Notes under the pieces: model-generated | What the model was told of the DNA's origin: nothing | Databases searched by the model: none | What the model saw: the letters and a program-made list of their open reading frames with translations, nothing else | In this document: positions 27,426 through 35,590 of the stretch, one piece after another | Layout: each line of letters begins with the position of its first letter | Numbering within the stretch: position 1 is the first letter of the stretch | Assembly: GCF_014698045.1 (NCBI RefSeq) | Contig: NZ_JACJSE010000002.1 | Span: 496,001 to 560,000, forward strand | Reading direction: 5' to 3' | Source of the DNA: Aulosira sp. FACHB-615 | Lineage (GTDB): Bacteria; Cyanobacteriota; Cyanobacteriia; Cyanobacteriales; Nostocaceae | Length of the DNA: 64,000 nucleotides | Position numbers and translations under genes: made by a program

Positions 27426-27611
27426 TCAAACAGGTTCAGGTATGGTTTGGGGAATTGTCCCAGGAACAGTTTGCGGAATAGGTGCAGGTACAGTTTCTGG
27501 TACAGGTTCGGGAATAACTGGTTGTGGTGTCGGTTCCGGTCTGGGTAGGGGGTTGGGTTGCGGTGTCGGAATTTGCGGTTCAGGAATCGAAATAGCTTGA
27601 ATATCAATCAT
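27426..27611 (-). CDS. Small proline-rich repeat protein (uncertain)
   Basis: A 61-codon ORF starting ATG at 27611: after MIDIQAISI it is made of Pro-Glu/Gln/Pro repeats (PEPQIPTPQPNPLPRPEP, VIPEPVPETVPAPIPQTVP). The DNA is an imperfect 12-bp tandem repeat, open in other frames too, so a coding role is uncertain. It ends 46 bp before ychF on the same strand. It has no signal peptide. It may be a remnant of a larger Pro-rich protein or a non-coding tandem repeat. Confidence 0.35.
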   Translation of the reverse strand: MIDIQAISIPEPQIPTPQPNPLPRPEPTPQPVIPEPVPETVPAPIPQTVPGTIPQTIPEPV

Positions 27612-27957
27612 GGGTAGTTCTTAAATTACCTGACTGTCCCAACCTAGATGATTACCCTTGATGCTGACATCTTCCTCAAAAATGGGAAAAAGTCTGAAGT
27701 ATAAAGTCTAAAGTATGAAATGTAGTAGGTTACAGGTTACAGGTCTTTAGTTACTGGAGGCGGAAGGTGTAAGGATATATAGCAGTTCTTACTTGCTTGT
27801 AATACAGTTGGAACCCCACCCCGCATTTGCTGACGCAAACGCTCCCCTCCCCGCTTGCGGGGAGGGGTTGGGGGTGGGGTTGAAATGTACCTCATCCAAC
27901 CGAGAACCGCTATAGATTTTCAACTTCTTTACACCCTTACACACCTGTCCAGCAAAG
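27612..27957. other. Repeat-rich intergenic region
   Basis: 346 bp holding direct repeats GTCTGAAGTATAAAGTCTAAAGTATGAAA (27691-27719, three imperfect units), GGTTACAGGTTACAGG (27728-27743) and the palindromic element at 27812-27881. No gene is seen. Confidence 0.55.
27812..27881. repeat. Palindromic dispersed repeat with AACCCCACCCC ends
   Basis: A 70-bp element with perfect 11-bp inverted ends (AACCCCACCCC at 27812-27822 and GGGGTGGGGTT at 27871-27881) and an internal 11-bp stem CCCCTCCCCGC/GCGGGGAGGGG (27844-27867). It is of the same type as the element inside the glycosyltransferase gene at 4028-4115. Confidence 0.85.
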
Positions 27958-30486
27958 TTAAACTTCGGCTGGGTGATATTCTTGTTGTCTTTCCACAAAA
28001 GTTTGGACGCGGTGGCGGTAGTTGCGAATGGTGTCGTCTACCCAATCGCGATCGCTACTATTGGCAAACAAATGTACTAATGGCTCGCTGGCATCGGGTA
28101 AAACTAACAGCCAATTATCATCGAATGGTTGACCAATTTTCACGCCATCGATGAGTTCGAGGTTTTGGGCTGGGTGAGTTTCTACTAAGTAGCGCATTAA
28201 TGCACCTTTAGCAGTCCAAGGACAGCGAATTGTCTGAGTTCTATGAATGACGCGGGGTAATTCGGAACGTGCAGTAGCCAGCGATCGCTCTTGAATTGTT
28301 AACATTTCAATGATCTTGGCAATGCAGAACATGGAATCAAACCCCGGATGCAGTTGGGGGAAAATGAAACCAGTGTCGCCACTACCGCCCAACACTACAT
28401 TAGAATTTTTTTGACAAGCTTCCATTAAGGCGGTTGGGTTAGCCTTTGTCCGAATCACTCTCCCATCATGGCGACGGGCGACTTGTTCCACCGCACTAGA
28501 GGCGTGAACTGGCACAACTACCGTACCTCTGGGGTTAGATGTCAATATCATGTCCACCATTAAGGCGGTTAACATTTCCCCACGAATGGGAAAGCCTGAT
28601 TCATCAACTAAAATTAGCTGTTCGCCATTGGCCGAGACTTGCACGCCAAAGTTAGCTTTCAAGGCTTCCACCACATGACCTAACTGGGTTAATAAGGCTT
28701 CGCGGTCAGCCGTGGTGACAGCGTGTTTATTTAAACTGGCGTTGAGTACCACTGCATCCGCGCCGAATTTATCCAGCATTTGGGGTAAAACAGCCCCAGA
28801 GACAGCATAAACATAGTCAATGACGATTTTGGCGCGACTGTTGGTGAGGGTAGAAACGTGGAGTAATTTTTCAAAGGCTGTGCAGTAACTGTCAATAACT
28901 TGGCTGGGATAAGCCACATCACCAACTTCATGAATCAACGCCCGACGCATATCTTCTTTAAAATATGCCCCTTCAATTTTCTTTTCTTGGGCTTTGGAAA
29001 TGTTAATCCCTTTGTCATCCATAAATTCTATCAGGATGTAGTCGGGGCGATCGGGATGGACTCTGACATGGATACCGCCAGCTACTGACATCATCGGAAT
29101 CACAGTCCGGGCGATGGGGATAGCAGTAGCATCAAGGTTTTGAATATCAACGCCTACAGACATTAAACCGGCAATCAGCGATCGCGTCACCATCCGAGAA
29201 ATGTTCCGTTGGTCTCTTGATACTGTAACTTTAGAACCGGGTTTTAAAATCGAACCATAAGCCGAACCTAAGCGCACCGCAAATTCTGGGGTAATGTCGA
29301 TATTTGCCAAACCTTGTACGCCACGTTGACCAAACAAGTTTCTTTGGGCAGTATTTCCCCAAATTAAGTTGATGTTTAAAATTGCACCAGACTCAATTTT
29401 TTTACTCGGCCAAACACGCACACTAGTACTAATTTGTGCTTCTTCCCCCACCGTAGATAACGAACCCACCACGGCAGCTTCTAATACATGGGCGCGGCGG
29501 TCTACGCGGCTACCACGGGAAATGACACAGGCACTTAATTGGGCTTCTTCCCCCACAAACGCCCCATTCCACACAATTGGACGCTTGAGGTTAGCATCAG
29601 CCCCAACGGTCACATTATCACCAATAACTGTTCCCGCTTCAATTTGAACTCTTGCCCCAATGCGGCAATTATCGCCAATTATGGCGGGAGTTTGAATATG
29701 GGCTGTTGCATCAATAAAAGTATTCTCTCCTACCCAGACACCGGGGGAAATTTCTTCATAAGCAAATTCAAGTTTTACCTTTCTATCTAAAGCATCATAT
29801 TGTGCTTCCCGATAAGCATCTAAATGACCAACATCACACCAGTAACCTTGGGCAATATAGCCGTACATCGGCTCATTTTTGGCTAAAAGTAACGGAAATA
29901 AATCCTTAGAAAAGTCAGTTTCGGTATTAGCTGGTAAATAATCTAAAACTTCAGGTTCAAGAATGTATGTTCCAGTGTTGACTGTATCGGAAAAAATTTC
30001 GCTTGTAGATGGTTTTTCTAAAAATCGTTTAATTTTGCCTGCTTCGTCAGTAATTACTACGCCAAATTCAATGGGGTTAGGAACTCTAGTTAAAATCAAA
30101 GTCGCTTTTGATTGTTTTTGTTTATGAAATTCAATTGCTGCTGTTAAATCAAAATCTGTAATGCTATCGCCACTAATTACTAAAAAAGTTTCATCTAGTA
30201 GTTCGGCAATATTTTTCACACAACCCGCCGTTCCCAAAGGCTGATCTTCTTCTACCGCGTAGGTCATTTGTACGCCAAAATCACTACCATCTTGAAAGTA
30301 ATCACGCAAAACATCGGGTAAATAATGTAATGTAGCAATGACTTCGGTGATTTGATGTCTTTTGAGCAAATTGATAATATGTTCAGCAATGGGACGATTG
30401 AGAATCGGCACCATTGGTTTAGGTAAATCGCAAGTTAAAGGACGAAGCCTTGTCCCCGAACCGCCTGCCATCAGTACTGCACGCAT
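27958..30486 (-). CDS. Nucleotidyltransferase / phosphomannomutase-like fusion protein
   Basis: An 842-residue three-part protein. Residues 1-235 are a sugar-1-phosphate nucleotidyltransferase with MRAVLMAGGSGTRLRPLT, PKPMVPILNRP and GDSITDFDL. Residues about 250-365 are left-handed beta-helix hexapeptide repeats (AIIGDNCRIGARVQIEAGTV). The remainder follows the phosphohexomutase fold (RLGSAYGSILKPGSKVTVSR, LVDESGFPIRGEMLTALMVD, GGSGDTGFIFPQLHPGFDS, RCPWTAKGALMR). It is annotated in cyanobacteria as mannose-1-phosphate guanylyltransferase/phosphomannomutase, feeding GDP-mannose to exopolysaccharide. The phosphoserine loop (TASHNP) and metal loop (DGDGDR) of true mutases are not visible, so the second half may be regulatory. 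ATG at 30486. Confidence 0.88.
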   Translation of the reverse strand: MRAVLMAGGSGTRLRPLTCDLPKPMVPILNRPIAEHIINLLKRHQITEVIATLHYLPDVLRDYFQDGSDFGVQMTYAVEEDQPLGTAGCVKNIAELLDETFLVISGDSITDFDLTAAIEFHKQKQSKATLILTRVPNPIEFGVVITDEAGKIKRFLEKPSTSEIFSDTVNTGTYILEPEVLDYLPANTETDFSKDLFPLLLAKNEPMYGYIAQGYWCDVGHLDAYREAQYDALDRKVKLEFAYEEISPGVWVGENTFIDATAHIQTPAIIGDNCRIGARVQIEAGTVIGDNVTVGADANLKRPIVWNGAFVGEEAQLSACVISRGSRVDRRAHVLEAAVVGSLSTVGEEAQISTSVRVWPSKKIESGAILNINLIWGNTAQRNLFGQRGVQGLANIDITPEFAVRLGSAYGSILKPGSKVTVSRDQRNISRMVTRSLIAGLMSVGVDIQNLDATAIPIARTVIPMMSVAGGIHVRVHPDRPDYILIEFMDDKGINISKAQEKKIEGAYFKEDMRRALIHEVGDVAYPSQVIDSYCTAFEKLLHVSTLTNSRAKIVIDYVYAVSGAVLPQMLDKFGADAVVLNASLNKHAVTTADREALLTQLGHVVEALKANFGVQVSANGEQLILVDESGFPIRGEMLTALMVDMILTSNPRGTVVVPVHASSAVEQVARRHDGRVIRTKANPTALMEACQKNSNVVLGGSGDTGFIFPQLHPGFDSMFCIAKIIEMLTIQERSLATARSELPRVIHRTQTIRCPWTAKGALMRYLVETHPAQNLELIDGVKIGQPFDDNWLLVLPDASEPLVHLFANSSDRDWVDDTIRNYRHRVQTFVERQQEYHPAEV

Positions 30487-30961
30487 AAATCCTCCTGATT
30501 TGCAGCCTTAGCTGCTTGTAATGCTATGAAAATATGTCGGTTTTATCTTTAGTGTCTTATAGATGTTCTGAGTTCAGGAACTTCCACAAGAGACATCTAG
30601 TCAGTGTTAAGCATATTTACTCAACACAGTAGCCTGTCTAGAAAAATGAAGAAATATTTCTAAAAATCGAGTTCATTTATTATGCCAGTTTCCCATACTG
30701 TTGAGGTAGCAAGAAAGTAGAAAAAAGAACATAAAAATCTAGAATAGTATATTCTTTTTATTTTTATAATTTAGCTTCATGGTTAAATAGCAACAATGCT
30801 GGATGTTAATTTACACTGGAATCAGAGAATATGCGATCGCATCCTCAACTGGTCGGAAAATTACGGCTAAGTTCTAGCTTGTTAGTATAAATTAAGAATT
30901 GCTGAGATATTTTGACAATTCTTAACTTAAATTTAGTCAGTAGTGAATGGAGTTCCTGAAC
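30487..30961. other. Divergent intergenic region
   Basis: 475 bp of AT-rich DNA between the nucleotidyltransferase fusion (minus) and a small membrane protein (plus). It contains a HIP1-like GCGATCGC near 30832 and no repeats or hairpins that I can support. Confidence 0.5.
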
Positions 30962-31153
30962 ATGAGCAAATTAATCGTATTACTTTTGCTAGTAGGTTAT
31001 GTCGGTTTAGGTTGGAAGTTTTGGAATGGATTTACCAGGACTAACTTTCAACCATCCTTACTCAATCGGATTGCTTTATCTTTGTTATGGCCTGTTTTAT
31101 TTATCGCTAATCAATCCTATCGCCGCAATTTTAGAAAAGCCTTGAAAGGGTAG
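30962..31153 (+). CDS. Small membrane protein, hypothetical
   Basis: A 63-residue protein starting ATG at 30962: one hydrophobic helix (SKLIVLLLLVGYVGLGW), an amphipathic middle, a second hydrophobic stretch (RIALSLLWPVLFI) and a basic end (SYRRNFRKALKG). GGAG stands nine bases before this ATG; an in-frame ATG five codons upstream (30947) has no such site. Small two-helix proteins of this type are often subunits of thylakoid or respiratory complexes, but I do not recognise the family. A palindrome follows the stop by about 95 bp. Confidence 0.6.
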   Translation: MSKLIVLLLLVGYVGLGWKFWNGFTRTNFQPSLLNRIALSLLWPVLFIANQSYRRNFRKALKG

Positions 31154-31246
31154 GTGTTAATTTTAAATTTACCAGTATCGACTTGTGGCGATCGCCTACA
31201 TCTTAAAATAGTTTAGTGAGTAGTTTCTTGAAATTCCAGAGTTTTA

Positions 31247-31277
31247 GACCCCCGACTTCTTTAAGAAGTCGGGGGTC
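31247..31277. terminator. Perfect palindrome, probable bidirectional terminator
   Basis: GACCCCCGACTTCTT/AAGAAGTCGGGGGTC is a perfect 15-bp stem with almost no loop between two convergent genes. A close relative (ATACCCGACTTATT...AATAAGTCGGGTAT) stands at 55395-55423, so this may also be a dispersed repeat. Confidence 0.65.
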
Positions 31278-31283
31278 TTGTAC

Positions 31284-31892
31284 TTAACCAATAGGTAAAT
31301 TACCTGGGTTGACTGCATGAATATATTCACTACCAGAATGTGGTCTACCGCGTTTATATCTGGCTTCTTCGGGATTACCCCATCCTAACTGTAAAATCAT
31401 CTCTAAAAAGTTAGGATTTTCCCACTTCCATAAACTTGCCCATTCAGTTCTGTGAGCAATTCTTTGGACATCATCTGTAGTAATTTGTTGATATTGCTTA
31501 CTGTTATTAAAACTTAAATATAAATCCATATCGCTGGTTACTTCATACCAAAAATTCAATATCGCATCTTTGGCAGATTGTAATATAGCGATATCACTAG
31601 TCAACCCGACTAATTCGGTATCTACTTCTGGATAGCGCAAAGTTTTGCCTTTGACTGTCATTTCGCGCCAGACAATACCGGAAACATGATTTTCTCTTTG
31701 ATAATCGTGAATAGCTGCTTTAAAATCTTGATAGGCAGTAAACTTTTGGAACCCCTCGGTTCTGATAAACTGGTCTATTACAGGATTGCCAGAGACTGTT
31801 ACCTCTAACTTCAGACGCTCTCCTTTTAGACAAGCTTGGCGTTCGGCTGCCAAAATTTGGATTAGCTCTTCGGTAGTGTAAACTTTTGACAT
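31284..31892 (-). CDS. Hypothetical protein
   Basis: A 202-residue soluble protein I do not recognise, without signal peptide or membrane helices. The N-terminal 40 residues (YTTEELIQILAAERQACLKG) are helical and look like a cyanobacterial family N-terminus; the centre has aromatic-rich segments (AILNFWYEVTSDMDLYLSF, TEWASLWKWENPNFLEMI) and the C-terminus is Gly/Pro-rich (KRGRPHSGSEYIHAVNPGN). ATG at 31892. It is convergent with the small membrane protein and separated from the thylakoid factor by 156 bp that contain that gene's terminator, so it is a separate transcript. Confidence 0.65.
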   Translation of the reverse strand: MSKVYTTEELIQILAAERQACLKGERLKLEVTVSGNPVIDQFIRTEGFQKFTAYQDFKAAIHDYQRENHVSGIVWREMTVKGKTLRYPEVDTELVGLTSDIAILQSAKDAILNFWYEVTSDMDLYLSFNNSKQYQQITTDDVQRIAHRTEWASLWKWENPNFLEMILQLGWGNPEEARYKRGRPHSGSEYIHAVNPGNLPIG

Positions 31893-32009
31893 CAGTTATT
31901 AGTCAAGGGTCAATAGTTTTGAACTTGAGACTATGAATTTGCGCTTTTGTGAAAATCGGTTATTTAAACATTATCCTTTGCTTGATTGGTGATGCAGTAG
32001 CCCACAGTA

Positions 32010-32042
32010 CTAAAAATTAGGGTAGACCATCTGAGTCTACCC
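32010..32042 (-). terminator. Intrinsic terminator of the thylakoid thioredoxin-like gene
   Basis: On the minus strand GGGTAGAC/GTCTACCC forms an 8-bp stem around CTCAGATG, followed by TAATTTTTAG, just after the stop at 32049. Confidence 0.75.
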
Positions 32043-32048
32043 TGGCAG

Positions 32049-32636
32049 TTATTTGGCTAACTCACTGCTAAATTCATTAAAAGAACGGCGCTTTAATTGT
32101 ACAGATTCAGCACGGGGTAATAAATCAAACACTTCGCGGAATTTATCATCTATTTCCTCAAAGGGTACTTGACCTTTTTTGTTTAACAATACTTGCCCTG
32201 ATTGATTAAACACTACAACTTGAGGCACACCCCCAGAATAGTAATATCCTGGTTCCGTGGGATCATATTTTTCTTTTACTGGAATTGTATCAACATCAAT
32301 CGGGATGATCTCTGCTACTCGTCCGTAAAACTCTTGGACGCGAGAAATTACAATGGCATATTTTTTGCAATCGCTACTGTCATCTACATAAAATGCTAAA
32401 AATGCAGGTTTATGTTCTGTTAAAGTCTGTGCGAGTGTCTGTCTGGGTGGAACTAAGGAACCATTGCCAGCATAAACGACAAACATATTGCCATCATAGT
32501 TATCATCATTAATACCAGCATAAGCCGGTTGAATACTGAACATCAGTAAACACACAAGCAATAACAGGCATTTCGATATCAAGCGTCGCCAGTCAGCCAT
32601 ACGTTTTTGTAAAAAAAACAACTTTGTAATATTCAT
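32049..32636 (-). CDS. Thylakoid thioredoxin-like protein (photosystem I accumulation factor-like)
   Basis: A 195-residue protein with a basic N-terminus and a signal peptide/anchor (ISKCLLLLVCLLMFSIQPAYA), then a thioredoxin-like fold: PAFLAFYVDDSSDCKKYAIV (one Cys where thioredoxin has CxxC), IIPIDVDTIP, and the cis-Pro region SGGVPQVVVFNQSGQVL. The redox pair is incomplete. The family occurs in cyanobacteria and plastids and is annotated as a thylakoid factor needed for photosystem I accumulation; I assign it by resemblance. ATG at 32636; an internal ATG at 32600 (MADWRR) would give a tidier signal peptide. Confidence 0.75.
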   Translation of the reverse strand: MNITKLFFLQKRMADWRRLISKCLLLLVCLLMFSIQPAYAGINDDNYDGNMFVVYAGNGSLVPPRQTLAQTLTEHKPAFLAFYVDDSSDCKKYAIVISRVQEFYGRVAEIIPIDVDTIPVKEKYDPTEPGYYYSGGVPQVVVFNQSGQVLLNKKGQVPFEEIDDKFREVFDLLPRAESVQLKRRSFNEFSSELAK

Positions 32637-32749
32637 CAAAAGGAACCTTGCAAGCTACGATTTGTCGTAAGTTTGTGCTGAATTCGGCAACCTGGGCTGG
32701 ATAAGTAATTACACCCGCGCACTATTTTTTAAGATAACGTCTTACGGAT

Positions 32750-32815
32750 GAAGTATGAAGTCTGAATTTTGAAATTTCTTTTTCACACTTCATACTTTAG
32801 ACTTCAGACTTTCTA
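32750..32815. repeat. Direct/inverted GAAGTATGAAGTCTGAA repeat
   Basis: ATGAAGTATGAAGTCTGAA and, inverted, TTCATACTTTAGACTTCAGAC flank a T-rich centre, forming a long imperfect hairpin between the thylakoid factor and murT. Confidence 0.6.
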
Positions 32816-32908
32816 AGTGCTGGCTTTTTGAGCCAGGATTCGCTAAACTCACAGGATTAAATTTGCAACTAGATTAATTAGCAAACACAAGCAGATTCAG
32901 GTAAAGAA

Positions 32909-34246
32909 GTGGGCAAGAAAATTAAACTGATAGATAGACTGCGCCTTGGTTTGGCGGTATTGGTGGCGAAAACTGTAACATTTGCGGTGCGATCGCTGCG
33001 CTTAGGTGCTGCTAGTGTATTACCAGGGTCAATTGCACGGCGAATAGAACCTCGACTGTTGCAATTATTGAGTCAGCAGGTAAAAAATGGCGTAATTATC
33101 ATTGCGGGGACGAATGGTAAAACAACTACGTCGCTGCTGTTAAAAACTATTTTGGAACGTAAAGGCTACCACATCACCCATAATTCTACAGGTGCAAACT
33201 TAGAAAATGGCTTGATGACAGCTTTACTCGAAAACACCAACTTGGTGGGGACGCTGGCTGCTGACTACGCCATTTTGGAAGTAGATGAAAATATCGTCCC
33301 CAAGGTATTAACACCACTCCAGCCACGTATTATTCTGTGTTTAAACTTGTTCCGTGACCAACTCGACAGGTACGGCGAAGTAGATACCATCAGTAAACGC
33401 TGGACAAAGGTAATTTCCACACTTCCCAAAGAAACAGTCGTAATTCCCAATGCGGATGACCCGACTTTATCGCACCTCGGTCAGCAGTTACCGCAACGTG
33501 TGTTATTCTTTGGCTTGAATGAACCAGAACAATACCTCGAATCAATTCAACACGCGGTAGATTCTATTTATTGCCCTAATTGCGGACATTCTTTAGATTA
33601 TCAAGGTGTGTACTTGTCTCACTTGGGCGATTTTACTTGTCCCAGTTGTGGTTTTAGTAAGAGTAAACCAACCCTGGAAAGTAGCGAGTGGGGACAAATT
33701 TTGGTTGGTTTGTATAACAAATACAATACTTTAGCGGCGGTGACTGCGGCTATTGAATTGGGTGTTGATGAAACCACAATTAGAGATACTATTAATAATT
33801 TCCAAGCTGCATTCGGTAGGGCGGAAGATTTAATTATTGATGGGAAAAAGGTGAGAATTTTATTATCTAAAAATCCTGTGGGGACAAACGAAACGATTCG
33901 GGTGGTGAATCAAAGTACTGATAAAACTACATTGATGGTGTTAAACGATCGCACCCCCGATGGTACTGATGTATCCTGGATTTGGGATGTGGATACAGAA
34001 AAATTAGTCGAACGTGGCGGAACTATTGTGGTGAGTGGCGATCGCGTTTATGATATGGCTTTACGTCTGCGTTATAGCGAAAAGTCTCTTGAGAGTAACT
34101 TAAGCTTAATTGTCGAGGAAGATTTGAAGCAAGCGATCGCAACTGCCCTCAAGCATACAGCAGACAACGAAACCTTACACATTCTTCCTACTTATTCTGC
34201 CATGTTAGAAGTGCGCGAAGTTCTCACCGGCAGAAAAATTCTTTAG
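32909..34246 (+). CDS. murT: Lipid II isoglutaminyl synthase, MurT subunit
   Basis: A 445-residue Mur-ligase-like protein. The ATP site is IIIAGTNGKTTTSLLLKT (residues about 64-80), followed by YAILEVDENIVPKVL, LCLNLFRDQLDRYGE and VIPNADDPTLS. A four-Cys zinc ribbon specific for MurT interrupts the central domain (IYCPNCGHSLD, FTCPSCGFSKS). The C-terminal DUF1727 part has LLSKNPVGTNETIR and LNDRTPDGTDVSWIWDVD. With the glutaminase GatD it amidates the D-Glu of lipid II to D-isoglutamine. The start is GTG at 32909. Its partner gatD is 1.3 kb downstream, separated by an opposite-strand gene rather than overlapping as in Gram-positive bacteria. Confidence 0.92.
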   Translation: MGKKIKLIDRLRLGLAVLVAKTVTFAVRSLRLGAASVLPGSIARRIEPRLLQLLSQQVKNGVIIIAGTNGKTTTSLLLKTILERKGYHITHNSTGANLENGLMTALLENTNLVGTLAADYAILEVDENIVPKVLTPLQPRIILCLNLFRDQLDRYGEVDTISKRWTKVISTLPKETVVIPNADDPTLSHLGQQLPQRVLFFGLNEPEQYLESIQHAVDSIYCPNCGHSLDYQGVYLSHLGDFTCPSCGFSKSKPTLESSEWGQILVGLYNKYNTLAAVTAAIELGVDETTIRDTINNFQAAFGRAEDLIIDGKKVRILLSKNPVGTNETIRVVNQSTDKTTLMVLNDRTPDGTDVSWIWDVDTEKLVERGGTIVVSGDRVYDMALRLRYSEKSLESNLSLIVEEDLKQAIATALKHTADNETLHILPTYSAMLEVREVLTGRKIL

Positions 34247-34279
34247 GAAATAGGGAATTGAGAAGCTTTTTTATCAAAA

Positions 34280-34475
34280 TAGAATTCAGGAGTCAGAATT
34301 CAGAATTTACCTGAGTACTTCACTGGTGGATGAATGAGTGATGAAATATCACATTATACCAATTAGAAATTAAGAAATCTAGCTCCAGTCAGACTTTCCT
34401 GATTTCTATCTGTCGCATTCTTTTCTTAAATTGGTATTACTTCTGACTCCTGAATTCTGACTTCTGAATTCCTTT
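34280..34475. repeat. Inverted GAATTCAGGAGTCAGAATTCAG repeat pair
   Basis: GAATTCAGGAGTCAGAATTC at about 34283-34302 reappears inverted within CTTCTGACTCCTGAATTCTGACTTCTGAATTC at about 34441-34472. A second, inner pair (ATACCAATTAGAAATTAAGA at about 34355 and TCTTAAATTGGTAT at about 34424) lies within it, so the whole 190-bp spacer may form one long folded structure. Confidence 0.65.
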
Positions 34476-34494
34476 TTCAAATCTTTCTCACTTT

Positions 34495-35274
34495 CTAAAC
34501 TAAATAACTGGTATTCGGGACAATAGGAAAGAAAGCATACTCATACCAAGCAGTCCAGATAAAACTTCTCAACCACCGTTGACGTTTTTCGGGAGTGAAT
34601 TCATACTCAAATACCCCATGAGATGTATCAATCGAAGATAGGTGAGAATTGCAACCACAACCATGTTGATAAGTAAAGCCATATTTAGAAGCGATACTCT
34701 GCACCTTCATTTGCATCGCAAAAACCTTACCTGCGTGCAATATTGCATCCCAAGAACGCTTATGTTTGATATCTCGCTTATCAAATCTTAGGGCGCGTTC
34801 TTCAAATACATGATCGCGGTAAATTGGTGCTAGATGCACATGATAAAAACTTGCTGGTAGTTCATAGCCAAATTCTTGAAAAAGTTCTATTCCTATCCGC
34901 GCTACTTTTAATTCATTGGCAAACTCTTCGCCCTTTGATTCTAAATCTTGAAGCAGTGTCGCAAAATCAGGATAGCTAGTTTTTATAAAGTCATAACCGT
35001 AAAATTCTAGGGTTTCCCAAGCTAACTTGCCAAATAGTTGGGAGAATGATGATTTAAGATATTCTAATTCTGGACGTTCGTTAAATAAGTCAACATCACC
35101 TTGTTCTAACTTATATTGAAATAACTGTGCCATTTCAACATAACTTTGTGGATCAGAGATGCCTACATCTGCTATTCCGTTAGCAATATCTTGCCACACA
35201 GCAGGTAGTTGAGACACAGGAACTGCGTTTTCATACGCAATTACCGTCAAATTCGGAGCTTCAATTGCTTGCAT
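34495..35274 (-). CDS. Hypothetical protein with HGCGCNSH motif
   Basis: A 259-residue soluble protein that I do not recognise. The N-terminal 60 residues (LTVIAYENAVPVSQLPAVWQ) resemble a regulatory or capping region; the middle is helical and acidic, and residues about 170-220 contain RSWDAILHAGKVFAMQMKVQ and the striking TYQHGCGCNSHLSSID with two Cys and two His that could hold a metal or a disulphide. The C-terminus is aromatic (FIWTAWYEYAFFPIVPNTSY). It stands on the opposite strand between murT and gatD, which suggests either insertion into an ancestral murT-gatD operon or a linked function. ATG at 35274. Confidence 0.65.
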   Translation of the reverse strand: MQAIEAPNLTVIAYENAVPVSQLPAVWQDIANGIADVGISDPQSYVEMAQLFQYKLEQGDVDLFNERPELEYLKSSFSQLFGKLAWETLEFYGYDFIKTSYPDFATLLQDLESKGEEFANELKVARIGIELFQEFGYELPASFYHVHLAPIYRDHVFEERALRFDKRDIKHKRSWDAILHAGKVFAMQMKVQSIASKYGFTYQHGCGCNSHLSSIDTSHGVFEYEFTPEKRQRWLRSFIWTAWYEYAFFPIVPNTSYLV

Positions 35275-35590
35275 ATAATCTCCATTGAGATATTAAAAAT
35301 TTGTCGCTTAGTTAAACAAAGTTAACTTTTTGGGAAATTTGCACAAAAACAGTGTAACTGTTTACCCAAGATTGAGTAAATTTACAGTTACCTGTGGAGA
35401 TTATGGCTGTCTGACAATTACAAAACTGTGACCTAAAATACTGAAATCTGATGAAAATTGCTATAAGTCCATGCAAAAATATAGCAGGGGACAGGGAACA
35501 GGTGACAGGTAACAGCGTAAAAAGTCTTTTACGGATTCTGCAATCAGAGAAAGAAAAAAGTTATAAATTATCAGTTATGAGTAAAGAATT
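35275..35590. other. Divergent intergenic region before gatD
   Basis: 316 bp. GGGGACAGGGAACAGGTGACAGGTAACAGC at 35486-35515 is a heptamer-like tandem (GGTAACA units). The rest is AT-rich and should hold the gatD promoter and that of the divergent gene. No gene is seen. Confidence 0.5.

Noticed and set aside
27403..27600. Plus-strand Gly-rich ORF
   Set aside because: It is the antisense reading of the Pro-rich tandem repeat; no start signals.
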